Source of the DNA: Stappia albiluteola
GTDB taxonomy: Bacteria; Pseudomonadota; Alphaproteobacteria; Rhizobiales; Stappiaceae
Reading direction: 5' to 3'
DNA: 64,000 nucleotides
Assembly: GCF_014050225.1 (NCBI RefSeq)
Contig: NZ_JACFXV010000031.1
Location: forward strand, 103,094-167,093
In this document: positions 8,031 through 16,252 of the stretch, one piece after another
Position numbering within the stretch: the first letter of the stretch is position 1
Layout: each line of letters begins with the position of its first letter
The notes under the pieces: model-generated
Database searches by the model: none
The model's input: only the letters and a program-made list of their open reading frames with translations
Told to the model about the DNA's origin: nothing
Translations under genes and position numbers: made by a program

Positions 8031-10217
8031 TCACGCATCAGTGGTGGCGAGGAAGACGGGCCTGCCGCCCGCAATCCGTTGCAGCGCGGGCCTTTCCTCC
8101 GCAGTGCGTTCGTCCGTATCGGCGTCGGAACGAAGGGTCAGCAGGATCATGCTGCCGAGACCCGCAAGCCCCTCCACGCCGCCTGCATCGCCCACCAGCC
8201 CCGCATCCACCAGCACGAGATCGTAGCCCTCGGCGATTTCCTCAAGGTCGGAACGCTCGTCGCCTTCCAGCGCCAGCGGCCGATGCTTCGGGGCGCCGGC
8301 CACCAGCGACAGGAAGCTCAGATCGAAATGCCGGTTCTCGACGATCCGCTCGGAGATGCCGACGCGGCCGAGCCCGCCCTCGCTGTCGAGCAGGCGTGTC
8401 AGGTCCTTGTCGCGCGCATTGGCATCGACCAGCAGCACCTTGAGCCCGCGCGCGGCAGCCGCGACGCCGACGCTGAAGGCGGCAAGGCTCAAGCCGTCGC
8501 CGCGCTCTCCCGCCACCATCAGAACCACCTGCGACCCGCCGCCCCTGCGTTCGCGAAGCAGACCGGCAAGCAAACCCTGAACGGCCTTTTCGTAGCCGGG
8601 CGCCGGAGCAGGCAGCCCGGACGCGTCACCGCCTGCCAGCATGCGGTAGACGAGGCGGGCGGAGGACGCGAAATCGCGCGATCCGCCGTCTTCGCCGGCG
8701 AGTCCGTCCAGCGCCGGCAACGCGCCGATCAGCGGCAGCGCGGACTTCTTGCGCGTGTGCGTGTCCGCGGCGATGACCGGGCGCGCCTTGTCGGCCCTGC
8801 CGGAAAAGACCGCCATGCGGATCTGGCGGAGGAGTTCGCGCGCGACGACCAGCGCGGTGCCAAGCATGAGACCGAGTATGCCCGCAAGGACCAGCAGCAC
8901 CTTGCGTTTCGGCCAGGACGGATTGATCGGCGGCTCGGCCGGCGAGATGATGCGGGCGACGGGAGCCGTCACCTGCTCAAGATTGGCGACTTCCTTTGCC
9001 CGCGACAGCACGCTTTCGTAGACGGCGCGGGTGGCGCGCGCTTCCGTTTCCAGCTCGCGCAAGGTGATGAGCTGCGCCTCGTCCGTGTTGGCGGAGGTCC
9101 GCAGCGTCTCGATCTGGCGCTCGATATTGGCCACACGCTCACGCGCCACGTCACGCTCGATGCGCTTGGCCTCGCCGATCCCCCGGATTTCCTCGCGGAT
9201 AAGACCGCCGACCCGCTCGACCTGGGCGCGGGCGCGGATCATCGTCGGGTGGGACGGCAGCAGTTCGGCGGCGAGCGAGGCTTCGGACCGGACCGCCGCC
9301 GCATATTCCTGCAGCAATTGCGTGATGCGCGGCGAGGTGACGAGATCGCCAAGGGCGGTGGGGTCGACTTCACGTTTCAGGTAACGCTGGATCTCCTGAT
9401 TGGCGGCATCCGCGCTCGCCAGCGCGCTGCGCGCCTCCACGAGCTGAGCGTTGAGACCCTCCAGTTCCTGGCCAATTAGCAGCGTACCGTCGGCGGCGCT
9501 GCTCTGCAGGCGGTTCTTCGCCCTGAATTCCTGAACCTTTTCCTCGGCTTCGCGAACTCGCTCGCGCAGGCCGACCAGCCGGTCGTCGATCTGCTCCGCC
9601 AGCCGTTCGGCCTGCTCCCGGAAAGAGCGCTGCTGTTCGTTGAGGTAGCTGTTGGCGATGGCCTGCGAAAGCGTCGCGGCCTTGGACGGGCTTTCGGAAC
9701 TGACCGCGATGTCGACCACATAGGTCGAGCCCTGGCGCGCGACCGACAGGGCCTTGCCGAGCGCAATCATCGTCTTGTTGATACGCGCCGCCTCGTCCGC
9801 AGGCGTTTCCTTCGCCTCCGGCAGGATGGCGCCGAAAAGCAGCCCCAGAAGGCCGGCCCCCTTGGCGGTGCCGAATTCTGGATCGTCGACGAGCTTGTGT
9901 CCTTCCACCACCGGGCGCAGCACGGAAGCCGAGGAGATCACCGCTATCTGGCTGTCCACCGCGAAGGCATCGACGCCAATGCGGGACGGCGCGGAGGCAC
10001 TGTCGAAGGGCTGGCGGTTGTAGGGCTCGATCAGGATCTTCGTCGAGGCGGTATAGACGGACTTCGCGGAAAGCGCGTAGAGCGCCGTCAAACCGACGAT
10101 GACCGCGGCCACGATGACGATGACGTAGCGCCCGGCGCTGAGCGCGCGCAGGACCGCAAAGGGATCGGGAAAGCCGCCCCTGCCAAGCCTCGCCTCTTGC
10201 TCGTCCGCTGTTGCCAA
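8031..10217 (-). CDS. Wzz/ExoP-like polysaccharide co-polymerase with degenerate kinase domain
   Basis: This 728-residue inner-membrane protein has a Wzz domain with two flanking transmembrane helices (about 32-51 and 435-457), a long periplasmic coiled coil between them, and a C-terminal cytoplasmic ATPase-like domain (about 540-728). The co-polymerase sets chain length for Wzy and links it to the outer-membrane exporter. In the C-terminal domain the Walker A loop reads AGERGDGLS near residue 565, without the Lys of GxGK[ST]. The Walker A' (VLLVDAN) and B (DLVLVDAG) strands remain, and there is no Tyr-rich tail, so autophosphorylation is unlikely. The start is a TTG at 10217 with a purine-rich upstream stretch and is uncertain. 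Confidence 0.86.
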   Translation of the reverse strand: MATADEQEARLGRGGFPDPFAVLRALSAGRYVIVIVAAVIVGLTALYALSAKSVYTASTKILIEPYNRQPFDSASAPSRIGVDAFAVDSQIAVISSASVLRPVVEGHKLVDDPEFGTAKGAGLLGLLFGAILPEAKETPADEAARINKTMIALGKALSVARQGSTYVVDIAVSSESPSKAATLSQAIANSYLNEQQRSFREQAERLAEQIDDRLVGLRERVREAEEKVQEFRAKNRLQSSAADGTLLIGQELEGLNAQLVEARSALASADAANQEIQRYLKREVDPTALGDLVTSPRITQLLQEYAAAVRSEASLAAELLPSHPTMIRARAQVERVGGLIREEIRGIGEAKRIERDVARERVANIERQIETLRTSANTDEAQLITLRELETEARATRAVYESVLSRAKEVANLEQVTAPVARIISPAEPPINPSWPKRKVLLVLAGILGLMLGTALVVARELLRQIRMAVFSGRADKARPVIAADTHTRKKSALPLIGALPALDGLAGEDGGSRDFASSARLVYRMLAGGDASGLPAPAPGYEKAVQGLLAGLLRERRGGGSQVVLMVAGERGDGLSLAAFSVGVAAAARGLKVLLVDANARDKDLTRLLDSEGGLGRVGISERIVENRHFDLSFLSLVAGAPKHRPLALEGDERSDLEEIAEGYDLVLVDAGLVGDAGGVEGLAGLGSMILLTLRSDADTDERTAEERPALQRIAGGRPVFLATTDA

Positions 10218-10269
10218 AGCCTTTTGCCCGCCCTGATATGCTTTTCGAAAGGTAATCAGACAGGGTTAG

Positions 10270-10297
10270 TAAAGACTAAACGCAGCCGGAAGCTGCG
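10270..10297 (-). terminator. Candidate intrinsic terminator after the Wzy gene
   Basis: On the minus strand a 6-bp hairpin CGCAGC-TTCCG-GCTGCG (10281-10297) directly follows the stop of the polymerase gene and is followed by GTTTAGTCTTTA. The stem is short, so this may instead be an attenuator before the Wzz gene. Confidence 0.4.
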
Positions 10298-10298
10298 A

Positions 10299-11678
10299 TC
10301 AATCGTTCCGCAGAGGAACACTCTTCGTCAGCCTGCCCGAGGCGGAAAATCCCGCCGCCATCACGAACAGCAGCCAGGCAAGCACGTAGCCGCGAAACCA
10401 GCTGCTTTCGAGCATATTGTGGCAGACCGCGAACAGCACCACGCAGAACAGCAGCCAGTCCTCGGCGAAGCCGTTGCCGTGCTGCCGTCCGATGCGAAAC
10501 AGCACGGCAACGATCAGGGCGAGAAGCAGGCCGAGGCCGACGAAGCCGGTCTCCAGCGTCACGTCGACATAGCCGTTATGCGCCTGAAGAAGGTCGGCGA
10601 CGAAGCCCGGCGCCTCGCGCGCGGCAATCGAATTCTCGCCGATGCCCCAGAAGGAGCCGTAGCCCTGGCCGAGGAACGGCCGCCGTTCGATGACGCCGCC
10701 GATGAAATCCCAGATCACCGTTCGCCCTGTGAAGGTGGTGTCGTCGAAAAGCAGCAGCGACAGGTCCTCGAAGGTGAAATCGAAAAGAAAGCTGGCGAAG
10801 GCGTAGCCGCAGAGCGCGAAGACCATCGCGAAGGCAAGCACATAGACCGGCCGAATGCCGATCAGGCGGCCGAGCCCGACGACCGCGAGCGCGGCGGACG
10901 GAAGAAGCATGGCGAGGCCGAGCGAGGTCTTCGACTGGCTGGCCGCCAGTTCCAGCAGGGCCATCGCCGCGGCGGCCATCGCCAGCAGGCGCATCATGCC
11001 GGAAAAGCGCACCGTGCCGTAGAGACAGAAAATGAAGGCGTAGGCGACGATCAGGCCGAACTGGTTCTTGTGTGCGTAAATGCCTTCATGACCGATCGGG
11101 CCGGCAGGCCGGAACACGACGGCAACCATGTTGACGATCACCGCGACGATGAAAACCGTCGCGATACGCGAGAGCTGCGCCTCCCTGTCCTGCGCCATGA
11201 AGATCGGACCGACGATGGCGGCCAGCACGATCACCTGCAGCATCACCCGCCGGAAGGCGATCGACGGCGCCGGCGACCAGGCGATGCTGGCGAATGCCAG
11301 GGCGAGAAAGGCGAGGAACAGCAGCACGGCCGGCTGCCTCAGCACGCCGAGGACGCGCGGCAGCCGCCGCCAGCCGGCAACGATCACCGAAAACAGCAAC
11401 ATGACCCAGAAGAGCTGGTTGGCGAGATTGGCGCCCGCCCCACTCGACGCCGCGCTTGCCGTATCGCCGACCTCCCGCACGAAGAACAGCGGCGAAAGCA
11501 GGGTCACATAGGCGATGATGATCGCCGGAACGAAACCGAGATAGCCGTCGCCGGCACGCGCGGATACGCCCGCCCCACGCAGATACTCCCGATCTGTCGT
11601 TGCCTCGCTCAAGAAGAAATCCGCCCGTTGCGCCCGCGATACGACCCTATCGGGATCCGGCCTGCAGGGCTTTCGCAT
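10299..11678 (-). CDS. O-antigen ligase/polymerase family membrane protein (Wzy-like)
   Basis: The 459-residue product is almost entirely hydrophobic with about 10-11 predicted membrane helices and a larger periplasmic loop near residues 320-370 (contains GQGYGSFWGIGENS), as in Wzy polymerases and WaaL ligases. Between flippase and co-polymerase genes it is most likely the polymerase that joins repeat units in the periplasm. From the ATG at 11678 it would overlap the end of the GH5 gene by 32 bp. The first 45 residues are polar and not conserved in appearance, so a downstream start such as the TTG at 11612 is possible. Confidence 0.85.
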   Translation of the reverse strand: MRKPCRPDPDRVVSRAQRADFFLSEATTDREYLRGAGVSARAGDGYLGFVPAIIIAYVTLLSPLFFVREVGDTASAASSGAGANLANQLFWVMLLFSVIVAGWRRLPRVLGVLRQPAVLLFLAFLALAFASIAWSPAPSIAFRRVMLQVIVLAAIVGPIFMAQDREAQLSRIATVFIVAVIVNMVAVVFRPAGPIGHEGIYAHKNQFGLIVAYAFIFCLYGTVRFSGMMRLLAMAAAAMALLELAASQSKTSLGLAMLLPSAALAVVGLGRLIGIRPVYVLAFAMVFALCGYAFASFLFDFTFEDLSLLLFDDTTFTGRTVIWDFIGGVIERRPFLGQGYGSFWGIGENSIAAREAPGFVADLLQAHNGYVDVTLETGFVGLGLLLALIVAVLFRIGRQHGNGFAEDWLLFCVVLFAVCHNMLESSWFRGYVLAWLLFVMAAGFSASGRLTKSVPLRND

Positions 11679-12933
11679 CGAGCCCGAGAGCCGTCACGGC
11701 ATCCGGGTCGATCTTGCGTGATTCATTGTCGAATACCAAGCCGAAGCCGGGATAGCCGTCGCCGGCATTGTAGTCCCAATAGGCCCAGGCGAAGCCCGAC
11801 GCCTCGGCTTCGTCCCGCACGTCGGCGATCCAGCTGTAACGGCTGGCGTTTTCCGGCATGCCCACCGGCGGGCGCGCCGCGCCGAATTCGCCAATCACCA
11901 GCCGGTTCGGCGCCACACCTTCCTCATCCGCCCAGCGCCGCATCGCCTCGAAGTGGGCGCGAACATAGGCGCGGTCGACCGGCGGATCCTCATAGTAATG
12001 CAGGACGCCGCCCATCGCCTGCTCCAGCGCGTCGCGCGGAACCGCATCCTCGCCCTTTTCGCGGCGAAGCCGTGCGATCAGGTCCTCGGAAAGCGCCAGC
12101 GACCTCCGCGGATTGCCTTCCTGCCCCGGATACCAGAGCCCGGCCATGTAGCGGGTGGGGATCGAGGCGAAGGGCAGCGACTGGTGGGTGAAGTAATAGG
12201 GCCGGTAATAGTGAATATCGACGAGCGTGTTGTCGTCATATCCGGCCATTCGCAGGTGAGGCAGGCCCTCGAAGGAGGAATAGCAGCCGGTGGTCAGGAC
12301 AAGCGCCAGTTCGGGCGCCACCTTGCGCACCTCGTCGTAAAGCAGCGGCTGGATCTCCGTCCAGTCCCGCCCGAAGACGAGATGGCAGTCGCGCTGCGGC
12401 TCGTTCATCAGCCCGAGCGCTGTTTTCGAGGCCGGCAGGCGCTTCAGGTTGCGCGCCAGCACCTTCAGCCAGTCGCCATATTGGCGGAATTCCTCGCCGC
12501 CGATATCGGCGAGCATTCCCGGCGCCGACCAGCGCCCGCTCTGGATCGGATGCGGATCGACCAGCACGCCGAAGCCGAAGGCCTGCAGCCGCTTCACCGT
12601 GTCGAACAGGCCGTCGAGGAGGATGCGCCTTTCACCTTCCGAAACGGCAAGGAAAGGTGCGGGCGCCACGGGCAGGCGCACGAAATCGAAGCCGATCGCA
12701 CGCAGGTCCTGCAACTCACCGTCGCCGATTGCTGCAAGCGGCGGACGGAACGGCGGCCACAGGAACTCGCCCGGCCTGCCCGGATCGCGCGCCGGCAGGC
12801 TGTGCAGGCGGGCAAGGTTGATGCCCTTGCGAAAATCCGGAACCTCGCCGGCGAAGGATGGTCCTCCCAGCGCCGCCAGGAGCCAGAACAGGATGACGGC
12901 AAGGTCGCGGACAATCGCGAGGCGGTAGGTCAT
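11647..12933 (-). CDS. Glycoside hydrolase family 5 (cellulase-like) exported enzyme
   Basis: This 428-residue protein begins with a signal peptide (basic start, hydrophobic 8-24, Ala-x-Ala-like site near 28) and then shows a GH5 barrel. The acid/base is E178 in the motif LMNEPQRD and the nucleophile is E349 in VIGEFGAARP. It would act in the periplasm, trimming or releasing the polymer made by the locus, as seen with endoglucanases in other exopolysaccharide operons. Its ATG overlaps the TGA of the heparinase gene (ATGA). The family is clear, but the linkage cleaved is not known. Confidence 0.9.
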   Translation of the reverse strand: MTYRLAIVRDLAVILFWLLAALGGPSFAGEVPDFRKGINLARLHSLPARDPGRPGEFLWPPFRPPLAAIGDGELQDLRAIGFDFVRLPVAPAPFLAVSEGERRILLDGLFDTVKRLQAFGFGVLVDPHPIQSGRWSAPGMLADIGGEEFRQYGDWLKVLARNLKRLPASKTALGLMNEPQRDCHLVFGRDWTEIQPLLYDEVRKVAPELALVLTTGCYSSFEGLPHLRMAGYDDNTLVDIHYYRPYYFTHQSLPFASIPTRYMAGLWYPGQEGNPRRSLALSEDLIARLRREKGEDAVPRDALEQAMGGVLHYYEDPPVDRAYVRAHFEAMRRWADEEGVAPNRLVIGEFGAARPPVGMPENASRYSWIADVRDEAEASGFAWAYWDYNAGDGYPGFGLVFDNESRKIDPDAVTALGLDAKALQAGSR

Positions 12934-15002
12934 GGCAGGGAAACCCTCGTCACGACACTGTCGCCGGGCTTCACCTTTCCTGCAAGGACGAGCTGATCGG
13001 CCGGCACTCGTACGCCGAAGCGCGGAGAGATCCAGCCTCGCTTCTCCTGCTCAAGACCCCGGATTACCTGAGCCGAAAGCGTCGCGGGCGGGATGACCGA
13101 GGCGAGCCTTCGGCCATCGGCCACGAAGTCGTAGCCGCCATCCGCAGGCACGATTGCCACGCCCTCGCCGGCCAGGAAGCCGATAGTGACGGCAAGCGCT
13201 TCGGTGCCTGTGCCGTCCAGAGCGTCCTCGACCTCGAATTCTCGCGGCCCAAGGCGGCGAAGCGAGCGGCGATGCGTCACGCCGAAGCGGCGCAGATAGC
13301 CGTCATGCGACGCCTCCACCCGAAAACCTTCCGGCGTTTCGTCCACCGAGAGCAGGCGCGCTTCGGCCTTTTCCCGCCAGTTGAAGGCACCGGCAACGAG
13401 GCTTGAGTCCCGGCCTGCAACGCTCAGCGTGTTGTGGACGGGCGTGCCGCGAAACGCGTCCCGCCAGGCACCGCCCGAATGATAGAGATAGGTGCCCGCA
13501 TCGGCGAAGACCGCGTGCCCGCCGCGATGCAGCCAGAGCGCCAGCGTATCCGCATGGCCGTGCGCGGCGATCGACAGATAGCCGAGCGGCCCGTGATCCA
13601 TGGCGATCAGCCATTCGCCGGCCTCGTCGCGCTCGCGCAGCACCGTATAGCCGCCCGAGCGAAAGACCTTCACGCCCCGTGGCCGCTCGTGCGTCGCGGC
13701 ACTGCGCGAACCGAAGAGAAGCGTCCTGAGATGCGACGGCGCGACCGGCGGCGCGATATCGGGCCGCCCGAGCAGACTGGCGGCGCTGGCAACGACGCTT
13801 GCCACATAGTGCGTCCCGTCCGCCTCGCCGTCGAAGACGACGCGCCCCTCGTCATCGTCGCCGATGCGCGGCGGCATGCCTTTCTCATCGAGGAACCAGG
13901 AAAGCGCTTCGGCCGCCCGCGCGACCCGCCCTTTCATTTCCTCCGAGAACGGCTCGCCCGCCGCTTCGGCTGTCTTCATGGCAAGCAGGTAGAGTTCGAG
14001 CGTGAAGGCCGAGTAGGTCGGCGACTGTTCCGCGCCGATACCGTCGTCATGGAACTGGCGGCCGGCTTCCTGCTCCAGCACGTCGCGTCCGATACGGCGC
14101 CATTCGCCCGCCATGCCGTGATCGGCATAGGCGGTGCCAACGACGAAAAGACCGACGGCCTCGGCGATCAGATGGTTGTTGGCGGAGGAAAACCGCGACG
14201 GATAGCGGTGGATCCAGGCCGCGCTCGCCACCAGGAAGGCCCGGACCTTGGCCTGCTGCGCCGGCGTGAAGGCTTCCGCACCCAGAGCATATCCCGCCAA
14301 ATCCGAATCGGATTTGGCGGCAAGGATATGCTCAGGATATTGATCCTGGAGCGATTTCTTATCGACCGGATGATCCCATCCGGCCGGAAAGCGCTCTAGA
14401 AGCCTCGCCGCGATGAGCACCGAAATGGCGCGCAGCGCAAGCTCGATCCCCGACGGCCAGTTGATGCCGAGGAAAGGCGGATTGGCGTCGATCCAGCTTT
14501 CGATCTCGCCTGCCACGAAACCGGCAAGCTCGCGGTCGCCGGTCCTGGCGGCCAGTGCGGCGATCGGCTGGAGATACTGGAGGCGGTTCACCTCCCAGAC
14601 GTATTTGACGTCGCCGTAGCGGCCGGTATGGCGATAGTTGATGGCGAAGCAATAGCGCTTTTTCGGCCATTCGCGGCGTTTTACCGGATCGAAATGCCAC
14701 AGCGACGCCCTTCCCGTCTCCGGCCACTCGACGCCAAGAAACGAGAAGCGCCGCGCCCTCGCCGCCGCCGCGATCCCGCGCCAGCGCGCGATATCCGCGT
14801 CGGTTGCCGCATCGAGATCGAAGGCGGCCGGAAAGAGCGGAAGCGGACCTTCCAGCTGCTCGAAATGGCGCCACCCGCTCGGCCAGTTCCGCGCTGCCCG
14901 CTTCTTGAAAACTTCGGCGAAACGATGGGCGATCTCCGCCCCGCTCATTGCCGACAGGCGGCGCGCATACCAGGCCACCCGGCCCGCGATGCTCCTAGCC
15001 AT
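12930..15002 (-). CDS. Heparinase II/III-like (alginate-lyase-type) protein carrying an in-frame RIME insertion
   Basis: This 690-residue protein has an N-terminal alpha/alpha toroid (about 60-380) and a C-terminal beta-sandwich (about 410-690) typical of heparinase II/III and PL15/PL17-type lyases. Recognisable stretches are SSANNHLIAEA, EQSPTYSAF, the HGHAD metal/catalytic region and FRGTPVHNTLSVAG. With an AlgD-like dehydrogenase in the same operon, a uronate-polymer lyase is the likeliest role. Residues about 202-240 are encoded by a complete 117-bp RIME element in frame, so this copy has a 39-residue insertion within the toroid. No signal peptide is seen. The ATG overlaps the upstream glycosyltransferase stop by one base. 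Confidence 0.88.
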   Translation of the reverse strand: MARSIAGRVAWYARRLSAMSGAEIAHRFAEVFKKRAARNWPSGWRHFEQLEGPLPLFPAAFDLDAATDADIARWRGIAAAARARRFSFLGVEWPETGRASLWHFDPVKRREWPKKRYCFAINYRHTGRYGDVKYVWEVNRLQYLQPIAALAARTGDRELAGFVAGEIESWIDANPPFLGINWPSGIELALRAISVLIAARLLERFPAGWDHPVDKKSLQDQYPEHILAAKSDSDLAGYALGAEAFTPAQQAKVRAFLVASAAWIHRYPSRFSSANNHLIAEAVGLFVVGTAYADHGMAGEWRRIGRDVLEQEAGRQFHDDGIGAEQSPTYSAFTLELYLLAMKTAEAAGEPFSEEMKGRVARAAEALSWFLDEKGMPPRIGDDDEGRVVFDGEADGTHYVASVVASAASLLGRPDIAPPVAPSHLRTLLFGSRSAATHERPRGVKVFRSGGYTVLRERDEAGEWLIAMDHGPLGYLSIAAHGHADTLALWLHRGGHAVFADAGTYLYHSGGAWRDAFRGTPVHNTLSVAGRDSSLVAGAFNWREKAEARLLSVDETPEGFRVEASHDGYLRRFGVTHRRSLRRLGPREFEVEDALDGTGTEALAVTIGFLAGEGVAIVPADGGYDFVADGRRLASVIPPATLSAQVIRGLEQEKRGWISPRFGVRVPADQLVLAGKVKPGDSVVTRVSLP
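14284..14400 (-). repeat. RIME-like palindromic element inside the heparinase gene, copy 2
   Basis: Read on the minus strand the element starts CTAGAGCGCTTTCCGGCC and contains the dyads CCGGATG-GGATCATCCGG-like and CAAATCC-GATTC-GGATTTGGCGG, ending GATATGCTCT. Its middle (AGAAATCGCTCCAGGATCAAT) and right half match the intergenic copy at 48612-48737. The length is 117 bp, exactly 39 codons, and no stop codon occurs in the reading frame of the host gene. Confidence 0.92.
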
Positions 15003-16252
15003 CAGGAAACCTTCTTTTCGATCTTCTCGAAAATCCGGTCGTACGCGGCAAGCAGCACCGGCACCGAATGATCCCAGGAAAACATGTCGAGGATGCGCCT
15101 GCGGCCGATCTCGCCCATCTGCCGGCGCCGTTCGGGGTCGTCGATCAGTTCCACGATCTTTTCCGCCATGTCGCGCGGGTCGTTCCTTCTCGCATAGAGC
15201 GACGCGTCGCCCGCCGAGACGCGCCCCTCGCGCATGTCGAACTGCACGACGGGCTTCTTCAGCGTCATGTATTCCAGGATCTTGTTCATGGTCGAAAGAT
15301 CGTTCATCGGCGTGACGCGATCCGGATTCACGCAGACATCCGCCGTGTTCAGCGTGTCGAGCAGCAGGTCGTCGGGCGCTCGGCCCGTAAAGGTGAAGTA
15401 GCGAGACAGCCCCCGCGCCTCGACATCCTGTTGGATAAGCGGCAGTTCCGGCCCGCCGCCGACGACGCCGAAATGAATGTCCTCGCGCCCCATGTCGCGC
15501 ACGATATGGTCCGCCGCCTCCACCAGCAGGTCCATGCCCTCCTGCTGACCGATCACGCCTACATAGCCGACAAGATGGGCAAAGCCCTTCTTCAGCTCAG
15601 GCTTCGGCGCGCGCAGTTCCAGCTTCTCGACCTTCGGACCGGAGCGGACCACGAAGACGTCGTCGGGCGCCATGCCGCCGCGCCGTACCGCGATTTCCTT
15701 GTAGGATTCGTTGGTGGCGATGGAGACCGTCGCTGAACGGAATGTCAGCCTTTCGAAGAAGCGCGTCAGGCCGTAGAGCACGCCGCGCTTGCCGAACTTC
15801 GCCTCGAACAGCTCCGGGCAGATGTCGTGATGGTCGAAGAGGAAGCGAACGCCGAAAGGCCTGAAGAGCCAGGCGACCAGGAAGATCAGGTCGGGCGGAT
15901 TGCAGCCATGGATGACGTCGAAGCCGTGCCGGCGCTTCACCTTCCAGGCAAGGCGCGCCTCGTGAAAAAGCGCGGCCGAATATTCGCTCAGGTAGCCGAG
16001 GGCGCCGCGCGCGTCGAGCGGCAGCTTGTGGCGGTAGACGTGAATGCCGTCCAGTTCCTCGTAAGAAGCCTCGAAACCCTTGCCCGTCGGGCAGATGACG
16101 GAGACCGTATAGCCGGCGGCGCGCAGCGTCGTCGCCTCCGACCACACGCGGCGGTCGAAGGGTACGGGCAGGTTCTCGACGATGATCAGGACGCGGCGGT
16201 CGAGCTTTCGCTCCGCCGCCTCCTCGATCGCCTTACCAGTTGACGCCTTCAT
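15002..16252 (-). CDS. Glycosyltransferase family 4
   Basis: This 416-residue cytoplasmic GT-B enzyme starts its N-terminal Rossmann domain with RRVLIIVENLPVPFDRRVW, a typical GT4 opening (WbuB-like), and has the C-terminal donor-binding region with GVVGGGPELPLIQ, then TADVCVNPD and EYMTLKKPVVQFD. It would transfer one sugar onto the lipid-linked repeat unit. It overlaps the dehydrogenase gene by 20 bp and the heparinase gene by 1 bp, so the three are one transcript. The donor sugar cannot be read from sequence; GDP-mannuronate from the neighbouring dehydrogenase is a candidate. Confidence 0.9.
   Translation of the reverse strand: MKASTGKAIEEAAERKLDRRVLIIVENLPVPFDRRVWSEATTLRAAGYTVSVICPTGKGFEASYEELDGIHVYRHKLPLDARGALGYLSEYSAALFHEARLAWKVKRRHGFDVIHGCNPPDLIFLVAWLFRPFGVRFLFDHHDICPELFEAKFGKRGVLYGLTRFFERLTFRSATVSIATNESYKEIAVRRGGMAPDDVFVVRSGPKVEKLELRAPKPELKKGFAHLVGYVGVIGQQEGMDLLVEAADHIVRDMGREDIHFGVVGGGPELPLIQQDVEARGLSRYFTFTGRAPDDLLLDTLNTADVCVNPDRVTPMNDLSTMNKILEYMTLKKPVVQFDMREGRVSAGDASLYARRNDPRDMAEKIVELIDDPERRRQMGEIGRRRILDMFSWDHSVPVLLAAYDRIFEKIEKKVS

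Noticed and set aside
9897..12191. 764-codon plus-strand open frame opposite the Wzz and Wzy genes
   Set aside because: Composition is typical of antisense frames of GC-rich genes, and real conserved proteins occupy the other strand.
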